Source of the DNA: Flavobacteriales bacterium
GTDB taxonomy: Bacteria; Bacteroidota; Bacteroidia; Flavobacteriales_D; Sanyastnellaceae
NCBI GenBank assembly: GCA_027488055.1
Contig: JAIYCK010000032.1
Span: 1 to 6,742 of the forward strand
Reading direction: 5' to 3'
Length of the DNA stretch: 6,742 nt
Shown one piece after another: positions 1 through 6,742 of the stretch. The translations under genes were made by a program, and so were the position numbers. The notes under the pieces were generated by a model. It was not told where the DNA came from and did no database searches. It saw only the letters and a program-made list of their open reading frames with translations. Numbering within the stretch: the first letter of the stretch is position 1; each line of letters starts with the position of its first letter.

Positions 1-746
1 AAGGAGAAAGCACCAACCTCATTGATCAAAGCTTGATCAATTATCCAGATCAATTGGACCAATGGGAATGGTATGTTGAAGATAGCCTAGTCAGCACGCA
101 GCAATTTGCCACTGTGGTGTATCAGACACCTGGCAATTACGATGTGTCTTTGCAAATAACTTCCAATCATGGTTGCGCGCACACATTGACTCAGCAAAAT
201 TTCCTAACCGTTTATCCCAAGCCCAGTGCCAATTTTTCATGTGAAACTGAATTGTACATGTATGATCCTGTTGCACACATCAACGATCTCTCTTCGCAAG
301 ATGTATCACAATGGTACTATTACTTCGATGACGGCGGCCAAGCCAATACCGAAAATTGTGCACACGAATATTTAGAGGTCGGAACGTACAATATCGTACA
401 ATATGTAGAAAACACATGGGGTTGCAAAGACACTAGTTTCAACATAGTGACCATTCGCCCTGATATGATGATCTATATCCCCAATGCATTTACTCCAGAT
501 CAAAACGGCCACAACGAAGTATTTAAACCTGTGACATATGGTTTCGAAATTGTCGAATACCAATTCACGATTTTCAATCGATGGGGCGACGTCATGTTTA
601 CTACAACAGATCCCGAACAAGGCTGGGACGGCTGGTACGAAAACAAATTAGCGCAAGATGGATTGTACAATTGGCAGCTGGATATTCGAAATGAATACGA
701 CATCACCATTCATCGAAAAACAGGAAATGTTTTTCTAGTCCGTTAA
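1..746 (+). CDS. PKD-domain secreted protein with type B (gliding motility-associated) T9SS C-terminal sorting domain, 3' part only
   Basis: This is the C-terminal end of a larger exported protein. The frame is open from base 3 with no stop, so the TTG at 33 is not a credible start and the gene begins left of the window. Two PKD-like Ig-fold modules are visible. The first ends around base 215 and carries the PGNYDVSL signature. The second spans about 213-460 and carries VGTYNI and a WGC motif. The last ~90 residues (about 471-743) match the type B sorting domain (CHU_C / TIGR04131-like), with IPNAFTPDQNG, FNRWG (from 573), GWDG (from 621) and a DGLYNW motif. In this family the domain directs transport through the type IX secretion system across the outer membrane, and the PKD modules serve as spacers or adhesion modules in large surface proteins. 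The N-terminal functional part is not visible, so the specific role is unknown. The domain call is strong. The TonB receptor follows after 21 bases on the same strand. Confidence 0.93.
   Translation, partial: GESTNLIDQSLINYPDQLDQWEWYVEDSLVSTQQFATVVYQTPGNYDVSLQITSNHGCAHTLTQQNFLTVYPKPSANFSCETELYMYDPVAHINDLSSQDVSQWYYYFDDGGQANTENCAHEYLEVGTYNIVQYVENTWGCKDTSFNIVTIRPDMMIYIPNAFTPDQNGHNEVFKPVTYGFEIVEYQFTIFNRWGDVMFTTTDPEQGWDGWYENKLAQDGLYNWQLDIRNEYDITIHRKTGNVFLVR
21..41. repeat. Short perfect inverted repeat inside the PKD coding region
   Basis: The arms ATTGATCAA (21-29) and TTGATCAAT (33-41) are perfect reverse complements around a 3-base AGC centre. Each contains the 8-base palindrome TTGATCAA. The repeat lies in coding sequence and encodes I-D-Q-S-L-I-N, so it may be a by-product of the protein sequence. 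No function is claimed. Confidence 0.4.
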
Positions 747-767
747 ATTTTCTTTGTAATTTAGAGC

Positions 768-3242
768 ATGCGTTATGTGATCACAACCATGCTATTTCTG
801 TGTGCAATTGGGAGCAATGCGCAAATGGGGGAGCAAAAAATCACGGGCTTGGTATTGGAAGAGGAAACTTCACAACCCATAGTGGGAGCCGTGATACAAC
901 TCTTCCAAGATACCATTTTGATTCAGCACACGGTCTCAGATTACAATGGTTCATTCTTACTCGCCAAAATTCCAGTTGGACGTTACTCATTGACTGTGAC
1001 GATGATTGGCATGATGCCCTATAAAGCAAATCAACTGCAAGTGAGTTCCGGCAAATCAATTCATCTTACGGTGTCCATGAACGACGATCTCGTATTGACA
1101 AAAGAGGTGGTTGTGAAGGCTCAATCCCGCGAAAACTCACTAAATGAAATGGCTGGAATCAGTGCCAGACAATTCGACGTACAAGAAACGGATCGATATG
1201 CAGGAAGTCGAGGCGATCCAGCTCGTATGGCCAGCAATTTCGCAGGAGTAGTTGGTGCAGACGACTCCCGCAACGACATCGTGATTCGTGGCAACTCCCC
1301 CCAAAGTGTGTTATGGCGCTTGGAAGGCATCGATCTGCCAAATCCCAATCATTTCAATATACCGGGAACCGCGGGCGGACCTGTCAGTATCATAAACAAT
1401 AAATACCTCGGAAACTCTGATTTCTACACCGGGGCATTCCCAGCAGAATTCGGAAACAGCACAGCTGGAGCATTTGATTTGCGTATGCGCAATGGACAGT
1501 ACGATCACCACGAATTCAGCGCTCAACTGGGCTTTCTAGGCACAGAATTGTTTGCTGAAGGTCCCCTTCCCACAAGGAGTGCACGAGACACCTCACTTCG
1601 CAAGCCTTCTTATCTTTTGAGTTACCGATACAGCACTGTCCAACTCTTTTCATTGGCTCACATCGACATTGGAACGGACGCTGTACCCAAATACCAAGAT
1701 GGTGCATTCAGATTGAACTGGCCCCTTGCACGCAACAACAACTTGGCACTTTGGGGGGTATTGGGAAACAGCAGTATTGACATACTCATTAGCGATCAAA
1801 CGTCGCCCGATCAGCGCAATATTTATGGACAAAACGACCGAGATCAATACTTCGACTCAGACATGGCGGTCATTGGATTGTCTTGGAACAAGGGCGTAAA
1901 CAATACATCACTGATCAAATCCAACACTGCATTTACACAAGATGGCGTCACATCCAAACACAATTTGGTGTATCGCCATTTGGAAAACGGCTTATATCAA
2001 GTCGATTCACTTCAGCAGGTACTTGGCTATCAATTCCGCCAAAATAAATGGACCAACCATACCAGTATTCAAACTAAATTCTCCAGTCACTGGTTTTGGA
2101 GAAGCGGTGTTACCACGCATTGGCATCATTGGAAACATGCCGATAGCTTGTATTCATTGACCTCCTCTACCTGGAATAGGCGCTGGAATAGCTCTTCAAA
2201 CGCACTTCAACTGCAGCCATATACACAAGTCAAATGGAAGCCCAATGCGAAATGGTCCATTGTTGCCGGTGTGCATTCGAATATGATGGCATTGTATGCT
2301 GAAAATCCCATCGTGACAGACTCAAAAAAATACAGCCAAAAAACAGCAAACTCGGCATCGTGGTTCGAACCTCGCGTAAGTGTGCGCTATGAATACTCCA
2401 GCCGAGCCTCCTGCTCAATTGGACTTGGCAGACATAGCCAAATGCAAGCTCCCTACATATATACATATCTGTTCAAGAATGCCACCGATCAAGAAGCTTC
2501 ATGGAACCGCGATCTCAAGCCCAGTCTGTCTGACCAAATCTTAGTGGGTTGGCAATTCATGCCGTCACCACATGTCCGATTTTTGATGGAGTGCTATTAT
2601 CAAAAACTTCGAAACATTCCAATCGATATTCAAAGTAGTTCATTTAGTTTAGTCAACTCAGGGGCTGGATTCTCACGCATATTTCCTACCGAACTCGTCA
2701 ATGACGGTGAAGGATCCAACATGGGAATTGAATGTACGATCGAGCATTTTTTTCACAAAGGATGGCTTTGGCTGATCACAGCCTCTTTGTTTGATGCCAA
2801 GTATATCGGAAGTGACGGAGTAGTGCGAAATACCGATTTCAATAATCAATTTGCGATCAATGCTTTGGTAAGCAAAGAATGGTTAGTTGCCAAAAGAACC
2901 TTTGTGGTATTGGGCTCCAAAGTAACCTCCACAGGAGGAAGATGGTACGGACCAGCGGATGTGGATGCCAGCAATGAAGCAAAAGAATTGATTTATGTGG
3001 ACTCATTGAGAAACAGTCTTCAGTTTCGGAATTACTTCCGATGGGATGTCAAAATCAATTTGAAAATAAACAGAACCAAAATCACCCACGAAATAGGTGT
3101 GGATCTAGTGAACATCCTCAACACTAAAAATATTCTTTCACTTACCTATGCCCCAGATGAATCGGAAGATGCTCAAAAAGCAGTTCGTGAGGAATATCAA
3201 CTCGGTTTTTTGCCCCTTTTCTATTATAAAATAGATTTTTGA
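768..3242 (+). CDS. TonB-dependent outer-membrane receptor with N-terminal carboxypeptidase-regulatory-like domain
   Basis: This is an outer-membrane beta-barrel importer predicted to take up a scarce substrate using TonB-ExbBD energy; the substrate cannot be read from the sequence. Residues 1-19 form a signal peptide (R2, hydrophobic core, likely cut after SNAQ). The ATG at 768 is preferred over the in-frame ATG at 789 because the latter would lose the basic residue. Residues ~23-112 are a CarboxypepD_reg-like beta-sandwich (ITGLVLEEETSQPIVGA; GSFLLAKIPVGRYSL). A TonB-box-like EVVVKA follows at 113-118. The plug lies at ~125-240 (IVIRGNSPQSVLWRLEGIDL, then FPAEFGNSTAGAFDL), and the aromatic-rich barrel runs to a terminal YYKIDF, a typical outer-membrane beta-signal ending in Phe. 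The 824 residues are within the family range but shorter than most SusC proteins, and no SusD gene is adjacent. It ends in tandem stops TGA TGA (3240-3245). No strong Shine-Dalgarno is seen upstream. It may be co-transcribed with the preceding gene. Confidence 0.93.
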   Translation: MRYVITTMLFLCAIGSNAQMGEQKITGLVLEEETSQPIVGAVIQLFQDTILIQHTVSDYNGSFLLAKIPVGRYSLTVTMIGMMPYKANQLQVSSGKSIHLTVSMNDDLVLTKEVVVKAQSRENSLNEMAGISARQFDVQETDRYAGSRGDPARMASNFAGVVGADDSRNDIVIRGNSPQSVLWRLEGIDLPNPNHFNIPGTAGGPVSIINNKYLGNSDFYTGAFPAEFGNSTAGAFDLRMRNGQYDHHEFSAQLGFLGTELFAEGPLPTRSARDTSLRKPSYLLSYRYSTVQLFSLAHIDIGTDAVPKYQDGAFRLNWPLARNNNLALWGVLGNSSIDILISDQTSPDQRNIYGQNDRDQYFDSDMAVIGLSWNKGVNNTSLIKSNTAFTQDGVTSKHNLVYRHLENGLYQVDSLQQVLGYQFRQNKWTNHTSIQTKFSSHWFWRSGVTTHWHHWKHADSLYSLTSSTWNRRWNSSSNALQLQPYTQVKWKPNAKWSIVAGVHSNMMALYAENPIVTDSKKYSQKTANSASWFEPRVSVRYEYSSRASCSIGLGRHSQMQAPYIYTYLFKNATDQEASWNRDLKPSLSDQILVGWQFMPSPHVRFLMECYYQKLRNIPIDIQSSSFSLVNSGAGFSRIFPTELVNDGEGSNMGIECTIEHFFHKGWLWLITASLFDAKYIGSDGVVRNTDFNNQFAINALVSKEWLVAKRTFVVLGSKVTSTGGRWYGPADVDASNEAKELIYVDSLRNSLQFRNYFRWDVKINLKINRTKITHEIGVDLVNILNTKNILSLTYAPDESEDAQKAVREEYQLGFLPLFYYKIDF
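3220..3240 (+). terminator. Possible weak intrinsic terminator at the 3' end of the TonB receptor gene
   Basis: TCTATT (3220-3225) and AATAGA (3230-3235) form a 6-bp stem with a 4-base loop (ATAA), followed directly by five T residues (3236-3240). It lies inside the last codons of the receptor, just before its TGA. The stem has only one G-C pair, so it would be weak. On the opposite strand no T tract follows the hairpin, so it could serve only + strand transcripts. Confidence 0.25.
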
Positions 3243-3246
3243 TGAA

Positions 3247-5796
3247 TCAATGGCGCGTAAACGAAAGAGTGAAACAAGTGCCTTTATTTTTCTCAGACTT
3301 TACATCTAGGCTACCATCCAATTGCTCTACCAAAGAATACACCAATTGAATGCCCAATGAATCCTGCTTATCAAATTTAAAGTCATCTCCTAATCCAACT
3401 CCATCGTCGCTCACTTCCAGTATGATGAGATGGTCGTTTTGCTTCAAGCACAACCGCAACAAGCCTTCCGCTTTATCCTTGTATGCATATTTAAGCGCAT
3501 TGCTGATCAGCTCATTCACGATAAGTCCGCAAGGTATGCTTTGATCAAGATTGAGATAAACATTGTCTAGATCAGCCTCAAAATGAATGTGGGTTTCACT
3601 GATTCGATAGCTTTGAACCAAATTACCAGCAATGGTCCTGATATAATCGGTAAATTCCAACTTACTGAAATCGGCTGTGCGATAAAGCGTTTCATGTATG
3701 AAGGACATCGCCTTGATACGTTCTTGACTTTCCTGTAAAATGCGCAATGTGGATTCATCTGACACATAACTGCTTTGCAAACTCAGAATGCTCGAAATCA
3801 CTTGCAGATTGTTCTTCACTCGATGGTGTACCTCTTGCAGCAGCACTTCCTTTTCCTTCAATGAATCCCGCACTCTGCGGTCCACGGCGCGCCTCTCGCT
3901 ATTATCAAACATGACGCAACTTATCCCCGTCAATTCATCCTCCTGATAAACAGGATTGAGAAACGCCTGCATCCAAATCGTTTCTTTATTGGTATTCAAC
4001 AGTGCAAACTCAAACTGCTGGGGACGCCCCTTGATCGCATAGTCTAAGGCGCTCAATTGTCCTTGATAATAATCCATATCAAGATACTTGATCAACGCCT
4101 CTCTAGCATCATCTCCCAAGTGCAATTCTGCCTCAAACTGAGTTTGCATCCACGTCGAAAAATTACGATTCAATGTGGTGAGTCGCAAATCCAAGTCGCT
4201 CGTCCACATCAACAAATTCTCCGTACTGTTAAGTATCGACTCCAACTTTGCCTTCTGCTCTGCAGTCGCTCGTTGTTGGTCGTTTAGTTTCGCTTGGGTG
4301 CGCTTATGCTCTTCAATTTCTTGTTTCAATACGTTATTGATCTCTTGGATCAAGCGCACGCGCATTTGCTCTTGTACGAGCTGATTGCGAATGCTTACAC
4401 TATTGAGTGTGATCTGAATACTCGGCTTACTTTCGTATATGGTAAGTATACATTTGATACCTACCTCCTCATGCGTCTTGTTAGACCTTACAAGGGTAAT
4501 CTCCTTGTAGTCGATGGCACTGCCATTGCGTATCAACTCCAAGTCTTTTTCAATTTCAGCGCGGAATTTCACATCTATGAAAGTGGTGAAACTCTCATCA
4601 TACAAATCATCTTCGTCCTCAACTCCAAGCAATTCGCACGCCGCATGGTTGCCATACTTCATTACACCATCGGTCAGAATGATGACTCCATTCGGCGAGT
4701 TTTCCAATAAATTACGGAAGCGCACCACACTTTGCTCCAAAGCAAACTCCGCTCTTTTTCTTGCGCTGATATCATTCATCGTCAACACCAGGCATGGCCT
4801 ACCGCCGTGCATGATGTTACTACCTGTCACCTCCAATACGATCAAACGACTATTCAAATCATTGATGCGCACCTCACTTTGATTGTTGTTAGATATGCCG
4901 ATGCTCGTTTTAATTCGAAGGAAATCAGAGCGTGAAATAAAATCCAGAATCGACTTGCTCACAATATCTGTTCGATCATAATAGCCGAGTAATTGCGCAA
5001 ACTGATCATTGCAATCAATGATGTGCTCTTCATCACAAAAAACAACACATTCATGCGTGACATGCGCCAACGCCTTAAAGCGTTGTTCACTCTCCAATAG
5101 CGCTTGTTCTACCTTTTTTCGATCTGTGATGTCCATCAGAGTGCCACAGATTTGCTGCAATCCATTGGGCAAAATCTCCAAATAACTATTTTCTAAACAT
5201 TCAACTACCTCGCCGTCGGCGCGCAATATTTTGATTTCAAAATTGCGCAATGACGGATTTTGCTGAAGTTGATCCAGGTAATCGGTCCTTCGTTGCGGAA
5301 CGTAATAATGCCCAATAGTGTTTAATCCTACCAAATCCATTGGGGATTCATAGCCCAATATATGCGCAAACGCCAGGTTGCAATTCAACAAGGTACCATC
5401 AATTGAAGATTGGTAGACACCCACTTGATTGCGCTCGAACAAATTCGTATATGCCAATACATCATGTTCAGCCTTGCGATTGATAAGTCGCACCAAACTG
5501 ATATCGCCTTCAGGATCTAAAAGCTTGGAAAAAATAAATTCTGATCCCCCTGATACCGGGCAATATTCTGCATACCCAGTGCGGTGAATTGCCTCCAAAA
5601 TAGAAGTGTAATTTTCACGAGGAACATCTATCCCAACCAGTTCGAATAAACATTTTCCTTCCGACAGTTCTGCCACTAATTGCAGGTCCGAACAAAAATG
5701 TGTATTCATGCAGAGCACCGGAAAACCTGGACCATTCTCAATAATGGCTAAGGCATCCCTCGAATTCTCTATGATTTGGTGTCTGACTTTGGGCAT
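3247..5796 (-). CDS. Soluble multi-PAS sensor histidine kinase, HisKA_2 family
   Basis: This is a predicted cytoplasmic signal-sensing kinase that autophosphorylates on histidine; no membrane segment or signal peptide is seen. It appears to have five PAS modules: ~8-108 (weak), ~112-228, ~233-348, ~354-468 and ~515-635. Three of the junctions carry PAC/S-helix signatures (DITDRKKVEQALLESEQRF, DISARKRAEFALEQSVVRF, DNSERRAVDRRV). A Gln/Glu/Lys-rich coiled coil lies at ~472-520. The HisKA_2 dimerisation/phosphoacceptor domain (~649-725) contains EVHHRVKNNLQ, with H658 as the probable phosphoacceptor by alignment with the HRVKN core. The ATPase domain (~755-847) keeps the N box (NELISNALKYAY, N761/N766), the G1 box (DDGVGLG, 797-803), a glycine at 815 and a terminal GTCFTLSF, so it should be active. 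No receiver domain is fused and no response regulator is in the window. The ATG lies 3 bases after the MORN gene stop, preceded by A-rich sequence (AAGAATAAAAG) rather than a classical Shine-Dalgarno, suggesting one operon with coupled translation. The sensed signal is unknown. Confidence 0.93.
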   Translation of the reverse strand: MPKVRHQIIENSRDALAIIENGPGFPVLCMNTHFCSDLQLVAELSEGKCLFELVGIDVPRENYTSILEAIHRTGYAEYCPVSGGSEFIFSKLLDPEGDISLVRLINRKAEHDVLAYTNLFERNQVGVYQSSIDGTLLNCNLAFAHILGYESPMDLVGLNTIGHYYVPQRRTDYLDQLQQNPSLRNFEIKILRADGEVVECLENSYLEILPNGLQQICGTLMDITDRKKVEQALLESEQRFKALAHVTHECVVFCDEEHIIDCNDQFAQLLGYYDRTDIVSKSILDFISRSDFLRIKTSIGISNNNQSEVRINDLNSRLIVLEVTGSNIMHGGRPCLVLTMNDISARKRAEFALEQSVVRFRNLLENSPNGVIILTDGVMKYGNHAACELLGVEDEDDLYDESFTTFIDVKFRAEIEKDLELIRNGSAIDYKEITLVRSNKTHEEVGIKCILTIYESKPSIQITLNSVSIRNQLVQEQMRVRLIQEINNVLKQEIEEHKRTQAKLNDQQRATAEQKAKLESILNSTENLLMWTSDLDLRLTTLNRNFSTWMQTQFEAELHLGDDAREALIKYLDMDYYQGQLSALDYAIKGRPQQFEFALLNTNKETIWMQAFLNPVYQEDELTGISCVMFDNSERRAVDRRVRDSLKEKEVLLQEVHHRVKNNLQVISSILSLQSSYVSDESTLRILQESQERIKAMSFIHETLYRTADFSKLEFTDYIRTIAGNLVQSYRISETHIHFEADLDNVYLNLDQSIPCGLIVNELISNALKYAYKDKAEGLLRLCLKQNDHLIILEVSDDGVGLGDDFKFDKQDSLGIQLVYSLVEQLDGSLDVKSEKNKGTCFTLSFTRH

Positions 5797-5799
5797 CTT

Positions 5800-6742
5800 T
5801 TATTCTTGCACTTGCGGTAACTTTATTTTAGAACCATTGATCTTTATAACTTGTCCTGCTTCATACTCCAATTGTAAAATCAAGGTACCATCTTCTTGGT
5901 AATAATCCCATTGTCCTGAAAGCTCACCTCCTTCATATTCCCCTTTCATTTTCGTTTGACCATTCGGATACCAGTACTTATGTCGTCCGGTTGGAACTCC
6001 AACGGAATACTCCCCTTCAAAGGCTTTGCTACCGTCCCCATAGCGCCAAATCCACATACCATTCAATTCTCCATCCTCGTATGCACCTTCTTCGCTATGA
6101 TCATTCACTTGTAAGAGCCATGGACCATTTTTACGACCATTGATATAATCCCCTTCAGTCAACACCTTGCCAAGCGAATCATACTCCACACAATGGCCAT
6201 CTTCTTTTCCTCGAAGATAATACTCATCTCTGTGCAAGGCTTTGTTGGTATAATACCATTTCCAGTTGCCAATAGGTTCGTCGTTTTGATATGAACCCGT
6301 CTGAACTACATCGCCATCGGTATCATAATACTTCCACAAACCGTCTTTTTTTCCAAGTTGATAGCTTCCTTCCGCTTTCATACTGCCATCTGGATACATC
6401 AGCTTCCATGGACCAATACGCCTTCCTAAACTATCCACATTTCCTTCAGCCACTTTTACATCTTGCTCATATAGATATGAAAGTCCCTCTTTTCCACGTG
6501 GATCATATGTGCGAAATGTGCCTTGTTTCTTACCATTTCGGTAGCTCCCACTCATTTTCAACTGTCCATCCGAATAGTATTCCTGTCGAATATCTGGCAA
6601 TGCAGTTGCGCCTTCGCCTTCCACCAATATATCATCTATAAATTGTTGAATCAAAGTCAGTTTACCCTTGCGATCGAAATACTTAAAAACCCCGTTTTTT
6701 AAGCCATTGGTATAATTACCTTCTTCTTTCAGTGAACCATCT
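5800..6742 (-). CDS. MORN_2-repeat protein (YwqK-like family), 5' end outside the window
   Basis: This is a tandem-repeat protein of the MORN_2 type, which is common in Bacteroidota. The frame is open to the right edge: upstream of the TTG at 6654-6652 it continues with another repeat unit (DGSLKEEGNYTNGLKNGV), so that TTG is not the real start. At least 313 residues are visible. Around ten units of mostly 24 residues follow the pattern DG-x-x-K-x-x-G-x-Y-x-x-G-K-x-x-G-x-W-x-x-Y. Good examples are SMKAEGSYQLGKKDGLWKYY and KMKGEYEGGELSGQWDYY. The C-terminus is a short degenerate unit ending in KLPQVQE. MORN repeats form beta-hairpin arrays used in protein or membrane contacts, and no catalytic motif is visible. 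Automated pipelines often label such proteins 'YwqK family antitoxin', but no toxin partner is present here. A signal peptide or lipobox would lie outside the window, so its location is unknown. The stop lies 3 bases before the kinase ATG and in the same frame. Confidence 0.88.
   Translation of the reverse strand, partial: DGSLKEEGNYTNGLKNGVFKYFDRKGKLTLIQQFIDDILVEGEGATALPDIRQEYYSDGQLKMSGSYRNGKKQGTFRTYDPRGKEGLSYLYEQDVKVAEGNVDSLGRRIGPWKLMYPDGSMKAEGSYQLGKKDGLWKYYDTDGDVVQTGSYQNDEPIGNWKWYYTNKALHRDEYYLRGKEDGHCVEYDSLGKVLTEGDYINGRKNGPWLLQVNDHSEEGAYEDGELNGMWIWRYGDGSKAFEGEYSVGVPTGRHKYWYPNGQTKMKGEYEGGELSGQWDYYQEDGTLILQLEYEAGQVIKINGSKIKLPQVQE
5887..6742 (-). repeat. Tandem MORN_2 repeat array (about 72-base period, degenerate at DNA level)
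   Basis: Successive coding units of 23-24 residues (about 69-72 bases) repeat along the MORN gene. Their boundaries, marked by the recurring D-G or N-G turn, fall near bases 6570, 6384, 6312, 6240, 6168, 6099, 6030 and 5958. Conservation is in the protein pattern (G-x-Y, G-x-W-x-x-Y), and the DNA copies have diverged strongly, so this looks like an old array. The array continues past the right edge. Confidence 0.75.

Noticed and set aside
33..35. TTG as the start of the PKD/type B protein
   Set aside because: The frame is open upstream to the window edge, there is no signal peptide after this TTG, and it falls inside the first PKD module.
744..767. TAAATT/AATTTA stem (744-749, 758-763) and a TTTCTTTG resembling the Bacteroidota -7 element between the PKD gene and the receptor
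   Set aside because: The stem is entirely A-T with an 8-base loop and no T tract. The -7-like match has a mismatch, no TTG lies at the expected -33 spacing, and the implied leader would be only a few bases.
768..3242. SusC/SusD-type polysaccharide utilisation locus
   Set aside because: The receptor is shorter than typical SusC, no SusD follows, and no glycan-degrading enzymes are in the window.
4294..4882. Overlapping + strand open frames (138 and 122 residues) opposite the kinase
   Set aside because: They lie wholly antisense to a well-supported kinase gene, show no recognisable domain, and have low-complexity shadow-type composition.
5800..6742. Toxin-antitoxin module based on the YwqK-like label
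   Set aside because: The label comes from MORN_2 similarity only. The neighbour is a histidine kinase, and no small toxin gene is present.
5887..6742. DNA tandem repeat or CRISPR-like array
   Set aside because: The periodicity is in the encoded protein; the DNA units are divergent and there are no identical repeats with unique spacers.

Overview
The window looks like ordinary chromosomal DNA from a member of the Bacteroidota, probably Flavobacteriales-like. The evidence is a gliding-motility/type B C-terminal sorting domain (a type IX secretion signal confined to this phylum), a TonB-dependent receptor with an N-terminal carboxypeptidase-regulatory-like domain, a MORN_2-repeat protein, start sites without clear Shine-Dalgarno sequences, and AT-leaning DNA. 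The lower-rank placement is a guess.

Layout: four protein genes fill almost every base, and no gene-free stretch exceeds 21 bases. On the + strand are the 3' end of a secreted PKD-domain protein with a type B T9SS sorting domain (entering from the left edge, ending at 746) and, 21 bases later, a complete 824-residue TonB-dependent receptor (768-3242). On the - strand, reading from the right edge, are a MORN_2-repeat protein whose 5' end lies outside the window (stop at 5800-5802) and a complete 849-residue soluble multi-PAS histidine kinase of the HisKA_2 type (5796-3247). The two pairs converge tail to tail with only 4 bases between their stop codons. No RNA genes, mobile elements, CRISPR arrays or origins were seen.

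How they may work together: the + strand pair both act at or outside the outer membrane (a secreted or surface-anchored adhesin-like protein and an outer-membrane importer) and may be co-transcribed, but nothing shows a shared substrate. The - strand pair is very tightly coupled: the MORN stop codon, one codon and the kinase ATG lie in one reading frame (TAA AAG ATG). Translational coupling is likely, and the two proteins are one stop codon away from being a fusion. No response regulator is present in the window.

I found no convincing new system. The most interesting points are the one-stop separation of the MORN and kinase frames, the stacked five-PAS input with clustered cysteines in the kinase, and the 4-base convergent junction with a possible weak terminator inside the receptor's last codons.
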